In this document: positions 25,564 through 33,842 of the stretch, piece after piece | Layout: every line of letters begins with the position of its first letter | Position numbering within the stretch: the stretch's first letter is position 1 | Assembly: GCA_946407975.1 (NCBI GenBank) | Contig: CAMJQC010000011.1 | Span: 1 to 56,110 of the forward strand | Direction: 5' to 3' | Length of the DNA: 56,110 nt | Source of the DNA: an uncultured Bacteroidales bacterium | Lineage (GTDB): Bacteria > Bacteroidota > Bacteroidia > Bacteroidales > F082 | Notes under the pieces: generated by a model | What the model was told of the DNA's origin: nothing | The model's input: the letters and a program-made list of their open reading frames with translations, nothing else | Database searches by the model: none | Program-made: the position numbers and the translations under genes

Positions 25564-25822
25564 AAAGCCATATTTTCTATCAGTTCTCTCAAACAATCCC
25601 GTACGAAAAGCTTTCTCTCCATTTTGCTGATTTATCTCGCCGCTGGTTTTTTGGGTTGGTGGGTTTATGCTGGTTTTGAACCTTCCGTCTCGCCACTATG
25701 GCGTCTGTTTTTGGGCCGATATAGCTGCTACAGTTATCGTGTGGTTTTTCGGACTGGTTTCGGATATGGAGAATTATTGGTACCTTTGTACACTTTTTGA
25801 AAAACAAGTAGAAATTCTTTAA
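25564..25822 (+). pseudogene. Frameshifted N-terminal remnant of a DUF1295 (steroid reductase-like) membrane protein
   Basis: The frame starting after TAA at 25561-25563 reads FLSILLIYLAAGFLGWWVY and then EPSVSPLWRLFL. With a one-base shift in the G run at 25713-25715 it continues as ADIAATVIVWFFGLVSDMEN, then YWYL. The combined sequence matches the N-terminus of DUF1295 proteins (LADIAAT-x-VVW-x-FG, then a YDPYW-type motif) as I remember them. No ATG precedes it and the remaining 200 or so residues are missing. The final part has been overtaken by the promoter of the next gene (25781-25788). Confidence 0.62.
25781..25788 (+). promoter_or_regulatory. -7 element of the flavin reductase operon (TACCTTTG)
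   Basis: TACCTTTG, 45 bp before the ATG at 25834, lying inside the decayed DUF1295 frame. Confidence 0.65.
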
Positions 25823-25833
25823 GATCCATCGAA

Positions 25834-26397
25834 ATGAAACAACCTGTCAAAGTTACTGAAGCCATTTTCCCGATGCCTGTATTGCTTATCGCCACCTATA
25901 ACGAAGACGGCACCATCGATGTCATGAACGCCGCTTGGGGCACCATGCTCGACCGCGATCGTGTGGCCCTCAACCTCACCGAAACCCACAAGACCGTGGA
26001 GAACATCAAACGTCGCATGGGTTTCGTCGTCCATGTCGCCGATGCCGCCCACGTTGTGGAGGCCGACTATTTCGGTGTCGTCTCTGGCAAGAAAGTGAAG
26101 GACAAGTTTGCCAAAAGCGGCATGACCGCCACCAAGTCGCAGCTGGTTGACGCACCCATCATCAACGAATTGCCTATCGCCATGGAATGTGAATTCATTG
26201 AATATCAAAGCGACGACACAGGCCTCGGCGTCATCGGAAAGGTGCTGCAAACCTCTGTCGAAGCCGACAAGATGAAAGACGGCAAGGTGGATGTGGAAGC
26301 CTTACAAGCCATCACCTTCGACCCCTATACGCATGGCTATTATCAAGTCACAAAGCGTGTTGGAGAAGCCTTCAAGGACGGCTTAAAACTGGGTTGA
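25834..26397 (+). CDS. Flavin reductase family protein
   Basis: 187 residues with the FMN-binding split-barrel flavin reductase fold: MPVLLIATYNEDGTIDVMNA, AAWGTMLDRDRVALNLTETH, KTVENIKRRMGFVVHVADAA, DYFGVVSGKKVKDKFAKSGM and ELPIAMECEFIEY. Homologues reduce flavins or act as small NAD(P)H-flavin oxidoreductases; the physiological partner is unknown. It starts an apparent plus-strand operon: two GNAT acetyltransferases and thioredoxin follow with gaps or overlaps of under 25 bp. The TACCTTTG promoter fixes the start. Confidence 0.85.
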   Translation: MKQPVKVTEAIFPMPVLLIATYNEDGTIDVMNAAWGTMLDRDRVALNLTETHKTVENIKRRMGFVVHVADAAHVVEADYFGVVSGKKVKDKFAKSGMTATKSQLVDAPIINELPIAMECEFIEYQSDDTGLGVIGKVLQTSVEADKMKDGKVDVEALQAITFDPYTHGYYQVTKRVGEAFKDGLKLG

Positions 26398-26398
26398 C

Positions 26399-26929
26399 AT
26401 GAAAGAATTCAAGCTCATTCCGCTTCGAGAGGAAAATGTGAAGCGGTTCAAACACGACATGCAGGAGGCGTTTCAAAGTAGCGCAGAGGACGTGATGGGT
26501 CCGGTGGAAGGTGAGATTCTTCCCGAGAAGGACATCGACAGAAATCTATCAGAGGAAGGAGTTATCGCCTATGAAGCCATCGTTGAAGGAGAATTGGTTG
26601 GCGGGGCTATCGTCACCATCAACAAGGAGACGCAACATAACGAGTTGGATTTCCTTTATGTGAAGCGAGGCGTGCAGAGTCGCGGCATCGGTCAAGCGCT
26701 ATGGAAGGCCATCGAGTCATTGTATCCCGAAACCAAAGTTTGGGAAACCATCACGCCCTATTTCGACAAACGCAACATCCACTTCTACATCAACAAATGT
26801 GGCTTCCATGCCGTGGAGTTTTTCTGTCAGTCGCACCATGACGAAGACAGCACTTGGGAGGCAGAACATCCCAGAATGGACGATAAGTTTGAGGGAGCAT
26901 TCAGATTCGAAAAAAATATTGAACTTTGA
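26399..26929 (+). CDS. GNAT family N-acetyltransferase
   Basis: 176 residues. The acetyl-CoA binding motif is DFLYVKRGVQSRGIGQALWK (Q/R-x2-G-x-G/A pattern), with the C-terminal KRNIHFYINKCGFHAVEFF-like strand and helix here as DKRNIHFYINKCGFHAVEFF. The substrate is unknown. It starts one base after the flavin reductase stop and its own stop overlaps the next start by 4 bp, so it is cotranscribed and coupled on both sides. Confidence 0.85.
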   Translation: MKEFKLIPLREENVKRFKHDMQEAFQSSAEDVMGPVEGEILPEKDIDRNLSEEGVIAYEAIVEGELVGGAIVTINKETQHNELDFLYVKRGVQSRGIGQALWKAIESLYPETKVWETITPYFDKRNIHFYINKCGFHAVEFFCQSHHDEDSTWEAEHPRMDDKFEGAFRFEKNIEL

Positions 26930-27231
26930 ATTACATCACAGAAAAAAATCGCATCTATGCCAATGATGAGAACGGTAGGGTAATCGCCGAGATAACATTC
27001 CCCACAGAGGAAGGTGTGGCCACGATTGACCATACCTATGTGGACGATTCCCTGCGTGGACAAGGAATAGCCGGACAACTGATGCAGCTGGCTGTGGACA
27101 CGATCCTTGCTGCCGGAAATAAGATCGCCGCCACCTGCTCCTATGCCATAGTATGGCTTCAGAGGCACCCAGAGTATCATGTGGAAAACCCTGACGCGCC
27201 AATAGCGTGTAGGATTGACGGACGGCATTGA
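26926..27231 (+). CDS. Small GNAT (COG2388-like) N-acetyltransferase
   Basis: 101 residues, starting with TTG overlapping the previous stop by 4 bp (TTGA). Landmarks are GRVIAEITFPTEEGVATIDH, TYVDDSLRGQGIAGQLMQLA and the closing ATCSYAIVWLQRHPEY. This is the compact GNAT type (YjdJ/COG2388-like), which contains only the central acetyl-CoA binding part. The substrate is unknown. TTG use here is supported by the coupling and by the absence of a nearer ATG. Confidence 0.83.
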   Translation: MNYITEKNRIYANDENGRVIAEITFPTEEGVATIDHTYVDDSLRGQGIAGQLMQLAVDTILAAGNKIAATCSYAIVWLQRHPEYHVENPDAPIACRIDGRH

Positions 27232-27252
27232 TGAACAAAAGAATAATAATTC

Positions 27253-27549
27253 ATGGAAACATTCAATGAAGCAATAGCAGGCGAAGGCCTCGTTTTGGTA
27301 GACTTTTTCGCCACCTGGTGCGGGCCATGCAAAGCAATGCATCCCGTATTGGAACAGGTGAAAGCGACATTAGGCGATAGTATTCGCATCTTGAAAGTAG
27401 ATGTGGACAAACATCAGGATACTGCTGCCATATTCGGTATCCAGGCGGTGCCTACGCTCATGCTTTTCCGTAAAGGAGAGACGCTCTATCGCCAAAGCGG
27501 GGCCATGTCAAAAGCTGACTTGCTGGCGCTGCTCAATCGGTTTCTATAA
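27253..27549 (+). CDS. Thioredoxin
   Basis: 98 residues, slightly shorter than classic thioredoxin. The active site is FFATWCGPCKAMHPVLEQV with Cys 23 and Cys 26. The cis-Pro loop is GIQAVPTLMLFRKGE. No signal peptide, so it acts in the cytoplasm as a dithiol reductant. It ends the flavin reductase-GNAT-GNAT run. The next gene, a lipoprotein, starts 21 bp later. Confidence 0.92.
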   Translation: METFNEAIAGEGLVLVDFFATWCGPCKAMHPVLEQVKATLGDSIRILKVDVDKHQDTAAIFGIQAVPTLMLFRKGETLYRQSGAMSKADLLALLNRFL

Positions 27550-27570
27550 TGACAAACAGGAGTCACCTCT

Positions 27571-29859
27571 ATGAAACGGCTTATCATTCTTCTGGTTTCC
27601 TTCAGCATCTTTGTCTCCTGCAGGGAGATGGCACCATCCGCCGTTACTCTTTCTACTAACGATGATTATGCCATCGTGTTCCCCGAGGCAGCGACTCCTA
27701 TCGATTCTACCGCCGCTGCTGAATTGAGTTTCTTCCTTCAACAGATTTTTGGTCACGAATATGAAATCATTACCGACTTGAACTATCACGGAAATCATGC
27801 CATTTCCATCGGGCGAAACGTCTTGTCGGAAACGTTTTATCAACAATACGGCAGCGAAATCAAAGATGACGGTTTCCTTCTTCACACCGAGGGAGAGAAT
27901 CTGTATCTCATTGGAAATGAAGGTAAATCGGTGCTTTATGCCGCCTATCATCTATTGGAAAAGTATCTTGGTTGCAGCTACACCTGCCAAGACCACGTCC
28001 ATTTCGACAAACTTCCCAATGAGGTCAAACTGGACCTTCACGACCTGCAGAATCCTTCGTTCCGCTATCGCGAGACTTTGCATCTCATCCCTAATTTGGA
28101 CCAGCGTTATGCTGATTGGCATAAGCTCCAAAATCGTGATGATTTCTGGCAGGACTGGGGCCTTTTCGTGCATACGTTTCAGCGCCTGATTCCTGTCGAC
28201 ACCTATTTCGAGGAACACCCCGAATGGTTTTCTCTCCTTAATGGGCGAAGGGTGCGTGATGGACAGCTCTGCCTCAGCAATCCCGAGGTGTTGGAGGAGC
28301 TTTGCAAGAATCTGGAAATGCAGATGCAAGCAGAACCCGAGAAACACATCTGGTCCGTCTCGCAGAACGACAACGAGATGTCGTGTACCTGTCCCGACTG
28401 CCTACGCCTCGACTCCCTTTATGGCGGTCTTTCGGGCACACTTTTGCACTTCGTCAACCAAGTGGCAGCGCGCTTTCCCGATAAGGTAATCTCCACCTTG
28501 GCCTATCAGCAGACCCGACGACCTCCCAAAGGCATCAAGCCCGCTGACAATGTCAACATCATGTTTTGCTCTATCGAATGCCAGCGGCAGCTTCCCATCG
28601 CCGATAACCCCGCCGATGCCTCCTTCCTGCGTGACATGGAAGGATGGACAGCCTTGACGGATAACATCTTCCTTTGGGACTATGTGGTGCAGTTCCGCAA
28701 TTTCATGGATCCCTTCCCAAACCTGCATGTCATCGGCCCCAATCTGCAGCTTTTCCATGAACACGGCATCCCGATGATCTTTGAGCAAGGCTCGAACATG
28801 AACGTAACCGAGAACTATGAGTGGCGCACCTTCCTCATTGCCCACCTGCTGTGGGACGTAAACATCGACACCGATAGCCTTCGCGACCGATTCATGGATG
28901 CCCACTATGGCGTCAACCGTGCCCCTTACATCAAGCAATACTTCGACACCATGCAACGGGCCTTGCTCGACTCAAAGCAGACGCTCAGCATATATGGCTA
29001 TCCCATCCATGCCAAAGACGGCTATCTGGCTCCCGAGAAGATCAAATTTTACCAAACGCTTTTCGAGAAGGCTTGGCAGACCACACCATGTGACAATCTC
29101 AAACCTGAAGAACGAGCAGAATACGACGACAGGCTGCGCCTTCTGGAGTTGTCACTCGACTTTGCCATTCTTGACCTTTCCTTGAGCGAGATTTCGCCCG
29201 AACTCTCTTATTTCGCCTACGATGAACAAGAGAACAAATCCGTCAAGCCCGAGATGCTGGAGAAGCTTGACAACTTTGTGAAAGATTGCAAACGTCTGGG
29301 AGTAAAAAAACTAGACGAAGCCAAAGCTACACCAGAGCAGTTCAAGTCTAACATCGACAACTATATCAGCAAGTCCATGCAGCACAACATGGCCAAGGGC
29401 AAAACCGCAACATGCTCCACCGAATGGAGCAAACTCTACGATGTGGGCGGTCCCCAAGCCTTGACTGACGGAAAATTAGGGCTCTTGAATTACAACTACA
29501 ACTGGCTCGGATTTCAAGGTCACAACATGGATGTCGTCATCGACCTCGACAGCACCCAAGCCATCCATGAAGTCAGTGCTGATTTTTTGCTTTATCCCCT
29601 CTCCTGGATCTTCGTGCCCAAGCGCGTGACCTGTTACTTTTCGGATGATGGAGAAAAATGGCACGAAGTCGACAGTCACGCCTACGAAAACAAGGAATCT
29701 TTGTTAGAGTGCCAAATAGAAACTTTCGCCTTTAAAAACATAAATAGACATGCTCGTTTTGTCCGCCTGAAAGCCGAGTCACTCCTGACCAATCCCGAGT
29801 GGCATAGAGGTGTCGGACAACCTTGCTGGATCTTTTGCGATGAGATTATTGTGAGATAG
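27571..29859 (+). CDS. DUF4838 lipoprotein with C-terminal discoidin-like domain
   Basis: 762 residues. The signal peptide ends with lipobox IFVSC, so the protein is a surface or periplasmic lipoprotein. The N-terminal segment (about 30-140: DDYAIVFPEAATPID, ELSFFLQQIFGHEYEI) resembles the small domain that precedes alpha-glucuronidase-type barrels. The DUF4838 barrel core follows, with IWSVSQNDNEMSCTCPDCLR and VNIMFCSIECQRQLP. After a helical linker, the last 150 residues look like an F5/8 type C (discoidin) carbohydrate-binding domain (WSKLYDVGGPQALTDGKLG, VTCYFSDDGEKWHEV). It probably acts on a glycan; the substrate is unknown. No SusC/D pair is nearby. Confidence 0.82.
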   Translation: MKRLIILLVSFSIFVSCREMAPSAVTLSTNDDYAIVFPEAATPIDSTAAAELSFFLQQIFGHEYEIITDLNYHGNHAISIGRNVLSETFYQQYGSEIKDDGFLLHTEGENLYLIGNEGKSVLYAAYHLLEKYLGCSYTCQDHVHFDKLPNEVKLDLHDLQNPSFRYRETLHLIPNLDQRYADWHKLQNRDDFWQDWGLFVHTFQRLIPVDTYFEEHPEWFSLLNGRRVRDGQLCLSNPEVLEELCKNLEMQMQAEPEKHIWSVSQNDNEMSCTCPDCLRLDSLYGGLSGTLLHFVNQVAARFPDKVISTLAYQQTRRPPKGIKPADNVNIMFCSIECQRQLPIADNPADASFLRDMEGWTALTDNIFLWDYVVQFRNFMDPFPNLHVIGPNLQLFHEHGIPMIFEQGSNMNVTENYEWRTFLIAHLLWDVNIDTDSLRDRFMDAHYGVNRAPYIKQYFDTMQRALLDSKQTLSIYGYPIHAKDGYLAPEKIKFYQTLFEKAWQTTPCDNLKPEERAEYDDRLRLLELSLDFAILDLSLSEISPELSYFAYDEQENKSVKPEMLEKLDNFVKDCKRLGVKKLDEAKATPEQFKSNIDNYISKSMQHNMAKGKTATCSTEWSKLYDVGGPQALTDGKLGLLNYNYNWLGFQGHNMDVVIDLDSTQAIHEVSADFLLYPLSWIFVPKRVTCYFSDDGEKWHEVDSHAYENKESLLECQIETFAFKNINRHARFVRLKAESLLTNPEWHRGVGQPCWIFCDEIIVR

Positions 29860-29946
29860 ATACTGAGATAGATACATTATTGTTTTTCAAGTCGGCCATA
29901 TGGGAAAGTAATTTCTTTGCAACCGATCCTTTTAATCTACAATGTC

Positions 29947-30567
29947 ATGAAAGAATACAAAATCAGAAACGAACGGCTAGAGGAGCAACGAGAGGTAGAA
30001 AACCTCATCCGCGAGTCATTTTGGAATGTCTACCGTCCCGGATGTCTGGAGCACTACGTGATGCATTGCCTACGTGATGATCCTGCTTTCATTCCCGAAC
30101 TAAATCTAGTGATGGAAATTGAGGGCAAAATCATGGGGCAAATCATTTTCATGCGCAACGACATCCGTTGCGATGACGGAAGACGGTGGCCGATTGTAAC
30201 GGCTGGACCACTTGCCATTGCGCCCGAATACAAACGTCAGGGCTATGGAAAGACTTTGCTGGATTATGCGCTTGACAAAGCTACAGAAATGGGTTTCGGC
30301 GCCATCTGTTTCGAGGGCAATATCGATTTTTATAAACACAGCGGTTTTACCCAAGCCTCACATTTCGGCATCCGCTATTATGGCCTGCCTGAAGGCGAAG
30401 ACGCCTCTTTCTTCCTTTGCAAAGAACTACGACCTGGGTATCTCAACGGCATCACGGGCGAGTATGCTACGCCATCGGGTTACTTTGTCAATGAGAATAA
30501 TTGCGAAATGTTTGACCAACAGTTTCCGCCAAAAGAAAAGAAAAAACTGCCTGGACAATTGTGGTAA
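29947..30567 (+). CDS. GNAT family N-acetyltransferase
   Basis: 206 residues from the ATG at 29947. An upstream in-frame ATG at 29917 would add ten residues that do not look like a GNAT start. Motif A is GPLAIAPEYKRQGYGKTLLD, followed by FGAICFEGNIDFYKHSGFTQ. The N-terminus (LEEQREVENLIRESFWNVYR) is typical of the predicted GNATs that end with a C-terminal extension here rich in Lys/Pro. The substrate is unknown. The CDP-alcohol phosphatidyltransferase gene follows after one base. Confidence 0.83.
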   Translation: MKEYKIRNERLEEQREVENLIRESFWNVYRPGCLEHYVMHCLRDDPAFIPELNLVMEIEGKIMGQIIFMRNDIRCDDGRRWPIVTAGPLAIAPEYKRQGYGKTLLDYALDKATEMGFGAICFEGNIDFYKHSGFTQASHFGIRYYGLPEGEDASFFLCKELRPGYLNGITGEYATPSGYFVNENNCEMFDQQFPPKEKKKLPGQLW

Positions 30568-30568
30568 A

Positions 30569-31072
30569 ATGAAGGACAAAGCAAACTTGGCTAATACCCT
30601 CACGGCATCGAGAATGCTGCTAGCCATAGTATTACTGTTCATGCCGGTGTTTTCCGCACTTTTTTATGCCATTTACATCATCTGCGGCATGACCGACATC
30701 GCTGATGGATTCATTGCAAGGAAAACGAATACGGCATCAGATTTTGGAGCGAAGTTCGACAGCATAGCGGATCTGGTATTTGTTTCAATTTGTCTGATCA
30801 AGATTCTTCCTGTTGCGGAATTGAGAATCTGGATATGGGTTTTGGTTACCATGGTTGCTTTGATAAAAGTCATCAACATTGTTTCAGGTTATGTATATCA
30901 GAAAAAACTGGTGCTTATGCACACCACAGCGAACAAACTGACAGGACTCTTGCTGTTTGTCCTTCCACTGACGATAAAAACTGTCGACATCAACCTGACA
31001 GCCATCCCCGTGTGTGCGGTGGCGACTTTTGCCGCTGTACAGGAAGGGCATTTCATCCGGACAGGAGTATGA
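30569..31072 (+). CDS. CDP-alcohol phosphatidyltransferase family protein
   Basis: 167 residues, start ATG at 30569, one base after the GNAT stop. The family motif D-G-x2-A-R-x8-G-x3-D-x3-D is complete: ADGFIARKTNTASDFGAKFD followed by SIAD. Five or so hydrophobic helices surround it. These integral membrane enzymes exchange CMP of a CDP-lipid for an alcohol such as glycerol 3-phosphate, serine or inositol. At 167 residues it resembles the short PgsA-like members, but the acceptor cannot be assigned. Partner GNAT coupling is unexplained. Confidence 0.85.
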   Translation: MKDKANLANTLTASRMLLAIVLLFMPVFSALFYAIYIICGMTDIADGFIARKTNTASDFGAKFDSIADLVFVSICLIKILPVAELRIWIWVLVTMVALIKVINIVSGYVYQKKLVLMHTTANKLTGLLLFVLPLTIKTVDINLTAIPVCAVATFAAVQEGHFIRTGV

Positions 31073-31120
31073 TTTAACACTGAAATCCCTGAGAAAGCAT
31101 ACGTATTTAAGTAAAAAGAC

Positions 31121-31128
31121 TACCTTTG
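31121..31128 (+). promoter_or_regulatory. -7 element of the esterase gene (TACCTTTG)
   Basis: TACCTTTG, 23 bp before the ATG at 31152. Confidence 0.7.
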
Positions 31129-31151
31129 TCGCTAGTTAAAACGAAATACAT

Positions 31152-32006
31152 ATGAAAAAGACATTATGGCTTAGCCTATTGATGCTGTTTGCCCTGAACG
31201 CCACGGCTTGGGCCGGTAAGATCGTCACAGATAGCATCCAGAGCAAGACTTTAGGAGCAACAGTTAAATACAATGTGTATCTGCCGAAAGGATTTGACAA
31301 GAGCGACAAACACTATCCCGTAGTCTATCTTCTGCACGGACTCTATGGCGGCTATACGGACTGGCGCGAGAAAGGTCAGATGCAGACCGTGGCCGACGAA
31401 CTCATCGAGTCGGGCGAGGCCTGCGAGATGGTTATCGTGATGCCCAATGCAGGCGGACCGGATATCTTTGAATATTGGAACGGCTATTTTAACATGCCTG
31501 GATGGGCCTATGAGGATTTCTTCTTCCAGGAGTTTATGCCCGAGGTGGAAACGAAATACCGCGCCGGCGGTGACAAACAGCATCGTGCCGTGATGGGTCT
31601 GTCGATGGGCGGTGGCGGCTGCACGGCATATGGACAGCGTCACCCCGACCTGTTTTCATCGGTGTATGCCATGAGCGCCTGGCTCGACAGTGACGGCGGA
31701 TGGCGACGCGAAGAGGGTGTCGATGACAAGTTCTTTCTCCTCAACGAGGCTGTCAAAGATTGCTCTGCCATCCGTTTTGTGGAAGAAGCCGATGACGCCA
31801 CCGTGGAGCAACTGCGGACCATCAAATGGTTCTTCGACTGTGGCGACGACGATTTCCTTTTTGATGTCAATGTCAGGATCCATCAGCTGATGCGTGACAA
31901 ACGCATCAAGAGCGAACTGCGCATCCGAAATGGACAACACAACTGGGAATACTGGCATGTGGCGCTCCGCATGGCGTTGCCTTTTGCCTCGCGCAACTTC
32001 GAATAA
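31152..32006 (+). CDS. Secreted esterase (putative esterase/feruloyl-esterase-like)
   Basis: 284 residues with a signal peptide (LLMLFALNATAWAG). The alpha/beta-hydrolase esterase-D-like family is evident: YNVYLPKGFDKSDKHYPVVY, LLHGLYGGYTDW (oxyanion HGx), and the nucleophile elbow GLSMGGGGC. The acid is probably in DCGDDDFLFD and the base His in RNGQHNWEYWHVAL. Members hydrolyse short acyl or feruloyl esters, sometimes on plant polysaccharides. It follows its own TACCTTTG promoter and is probably exported to the periplasm or outside. Confidence 0.88.
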   Translation: MKKTLWLSLLMLFALNATAWAGKIVTDSIQSKTLGATVKYNVYLPKGFDKSDKHYPVVYLLHGLYGGYTDWREKGQMQTVADELIESGEACEMVIVMPNAGGPDIFEYWNGYFNMPGWAYEDFFFQEFMPEVETKYRAGGDKQHRAVMGLSMGGGGCTAYGQRHPDLFSSVYAMSAWLDSDGGWRREEGVDDKFFLLNEAVKDCSAIRFVEEADDATVEQLRTIKWFFDCGDDDFLFDVNVRIHQLMRDKRIKSELRIRNGQHNWEYWHVALRMALPFASRNFE

Positions 32007-32025
32007 TAGTTGAAAGTCTCATCCT

Positions 32026-32817
32026 ATGTCCAGCAACCCCGACTTCGTCCAGTACATCGCTGACCAATGCAGCAGCGCAGGAGAAATCACGACCAAGAAG
32101 ATGTTCGGCGATTACGGCATCTACTGTAACGGCATCATCTTCGGTTTGATTTGTGACAACTGCTTTTATGTAAAACCCACAGAAGCAGGTCGTCGGGTTT
32201 TGCGCGAACTCATGCCCCGCCCACCCTACAAAGGCGCAAAGGATTATTTCTTCATCGAAGATGTAGACGACCGCGACTATCTCACCCAACTCGTCCGTGA
32301 GACCATCAAGGAACTGCATAATCCAAAAAAAGGAAAGAAAAAAATCCTGATTAGACCTATTAAGAAAGAAGAATACCTTTTGCTTGAAGATTTTCTTTAT
32401 GAGGCCATTTTCATCCCAGATGGAGTAATGCCTCCTCCTAAAGAAATCATCTATCAACCTGAACTTCAAGTCTATATCTCCGATTTCGGAAATCGAGAAG
32501 GAGACATGGGAATTGTCGCAGAAGTTGAAGGGAAAGTTGTGGGTGCTTGCTGGGTACGTATCATGAACGATTATGGTCATGTTGATGATTCCACTCCGTC
32601 GTTTGCCATCTCGTTATTGAAAGAATACAGAAACAAAGGCATCGGAACAGCTTTGATGAAAGACATGCTGAAAAGACTGACTGACCATGGTTATCAAAGG
32701 GCTTCGTTAGCAGTTCAAAAGACAAATTATGCGGTCAAGATGTATCAATCTGTGGGGTTTGAAATCATTGAAGAAAAGGACGAGGAGTACATTATGCTGT
32801 GGAGGATCATGAAATGA
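32026..32817 (+). CDS. TfoX N-terminal domain fused to a GNAT acetyltransferase
   Basis: 263 residues in one uninterrupted frame. Residues 1-105 match the TfoX/Sxy N-terminal domain: SAGEITTKKMFGDYGIYCNG, FGLICDNCFYVKPTEAGRRV and a PPYKGAKDYFFIEDVDDRD segment. A basic linker PKKGKKK (about 100-106) leads directly to a GNAT domain that opens ILIRPIKKEEYLLLEDFLYE and has motif A LLKEYRNKGIGTALMKDML plus NYAVKMYQSVGFEI. These two modules are normally separate proteins. The fusion could be a real two-domain enzyme or the result of stop-codon loss between neighbours. Its stop overlaps the next start by 4 bp (ATGA). Confidence 0.82.
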   Translation: MSSNPDFVQYIADQCSSAGEITTKKMFGDYGIYCNGIIFGLICDNCFYVKPTEAGRRVLRELMPRPPYKGAKDYFFIEDVDDRDYLTQLVRETIKELHNPKKGKKKILIRPIKKEEYLLLEDFLYEAIFIPDGVMPPPKEIIYQPELQVYISDFGNREGDMGIVAEVEGKVVGACWVRIMNDYGHVDDSTPSFAISLLKEYRNKGIGTALMKDMLKRLTDHGYQRASLAVQKTNYAVKMYQSVGFEIIEEKDEEYIMLWRIMK

Positions 32818-33599
32818 ACGAAGTCAACAAGACCCTGTTTATCCCGCTTTATGGGAAGTCGCTAGTCAGCAAGAAACACATCATTCTTGATGACCCCACA
32901 GCCGAAATGATTTGGGCACAAGTGGGTTTTCCCATCAAAGGAAAATCCAAATCGAAATGGCTTGCCTATAACATGGCGATGCGGGCGAGGGTTTTCGACG
33001 ATTGGGTGGAACAGATGCTGCAACAAAACGAAAGCGCCGCCGTGTTGCATATCGGCTGCGGCCTCGATAGCAGATGCCAGCGCATAAAACATTCCTATAA
33101 GCATTGGTACGACTGTGATTTTCCCGAAGTGATCGCTTTGAGGAAGAAATACTATATAGAGAGCGATAACTACCACATGATAAATCTGGACGCTTCCAAA
33201 CCAGAACAAATGAATTCGCTCCCTGACCATGACACGGCCATCGTCGTCCTTGAAGGCATCAGCATGTATCTTGGTAATAATCAGCTGCAGGAATTCTTAA
33301 ACGCTCTTCAGGAGAAGTATCCTAGTCTTCATATTCTTATGGATGTTTACACCGTATTTGGTGCAAAAGCCTCCAAATACAAAAATCCCGTCAACGATGT
33401 GGGCGTGTCGAAACTCTACGGCATCGATGATATTAACGGTTTGCTTACTCCCCTGAAAATCAAGCTGAAGAAAGAACACACGTTTACGCCGTCGTCATTG
33501 GTGCAGGAATTGAAACCATCGGAAAGGTTTTTCTTCAAAGTCTTGTTTTCTGGCGCCATCTACAGAAAGTTCTATCGGTTATTTGAGCTTGAATGCTAA
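32814..33599 (+). CDS. Class I SAM-dependent methyltransferase (LCMT/TcmP-like)
   Basis: 261 residues from ATG at 32814, overlapping the previous stop by 4 bp; an upstream in-frame GTG at 32799 is less likely. Landmarks are MNEVNKTLFIPLYGKSLVSK, AYNMAMRARVFDDWVEQML, the SAM motif VLHIGCGLDSRCQR and YDCDFPEVIALRKKYY, then AIVVLEGISMYLGNNQLQEF. This matches the LCMT/TcmP O-methyltransferase family (PF04072-like), used on polyketides and small acids. The substrate is unknown. Coupled to the TfoX-GNAT gene. Confidence 0.85.
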   Translation: MNEVNKTLFIPLYGKSLVSKKHIILDDPTAEMIWAQVGFPIKGKSKSKWLAYNMAMRARVFDDWVEQMLQQNESAAVLHIGCGLDSRCQRIKHSYKHWYDCDFPEVIALRKKYYIESDNYHMINLDASKPEQMNSLPDHDTAIVVLEGISMYLGNNQLQEFLNALQEKYPSLHILMDVYTVFGAKASKYKNPVNDVGVSKLYGIDDINGLLTPLKIKLKKEHTFTPSSLVQELKPSERFFFKVLFSGAIYRKFYRLFELEC

Positions 33600-33767
33600 T
33601 GACATTTTCCAACGACATTCCTTGTCGGGGCCGATGCTAATCGTCATCGCATCGGCTTTTGGTGAGACGCCTAACATTTCCGACAGTTTCTTGGTCGTCA
33701 ATGTTCCATCGTTTTTCAAAGCTGTGATGAATTTCTCCCCACTTTTTAACAACCCATTTGTTGTCAT
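33579..33767 (-). CDS. Possible small hypothetical protein (62 aa)
   Basis: A minus-strand frame from ATG 33765-33767 to a stop overlapping the convergent methyltransferase by 21 bp. The product is hydrophilic and protein-like: KSGEKFITALKNDGTLTTKK, LSEMLGVSPKADAMTISIGP, then DKECRWKMSLAFKLK. The LTTKKLSEMLGVSP stretch resembles a helix-turn-helix half but no family was recognised. No convincing TAnnTTTG lies upstream. It fills what would otherwise be a 240-bp gap, which modestly supports it being real. Confidence 0.45.
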   Translation of the reverse strand: MTTNGLLKSGEKFITALKNDGTLTTKKLSEMLGVSPKADAMTISIGPDKECRWKMSLAFKLK

Positions 33768-33796
33768 TTTTACAAATCAAGACAGAAGAAAACTCA

Positions 33797-33804
33797 TATC
33801 TTTG
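33797..33804 (+). promoter_or_regulatory. -7 element of the CPBP protease gene (TATCTTTG)
   Basis: TATCTTTG, 38 bp before the ATG at 33843. Confidence 0.65.
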
Positions 33805-33842
33805 CCGTAAATTATGCCTTGGTGTAAAACCATAGTAGGAAT

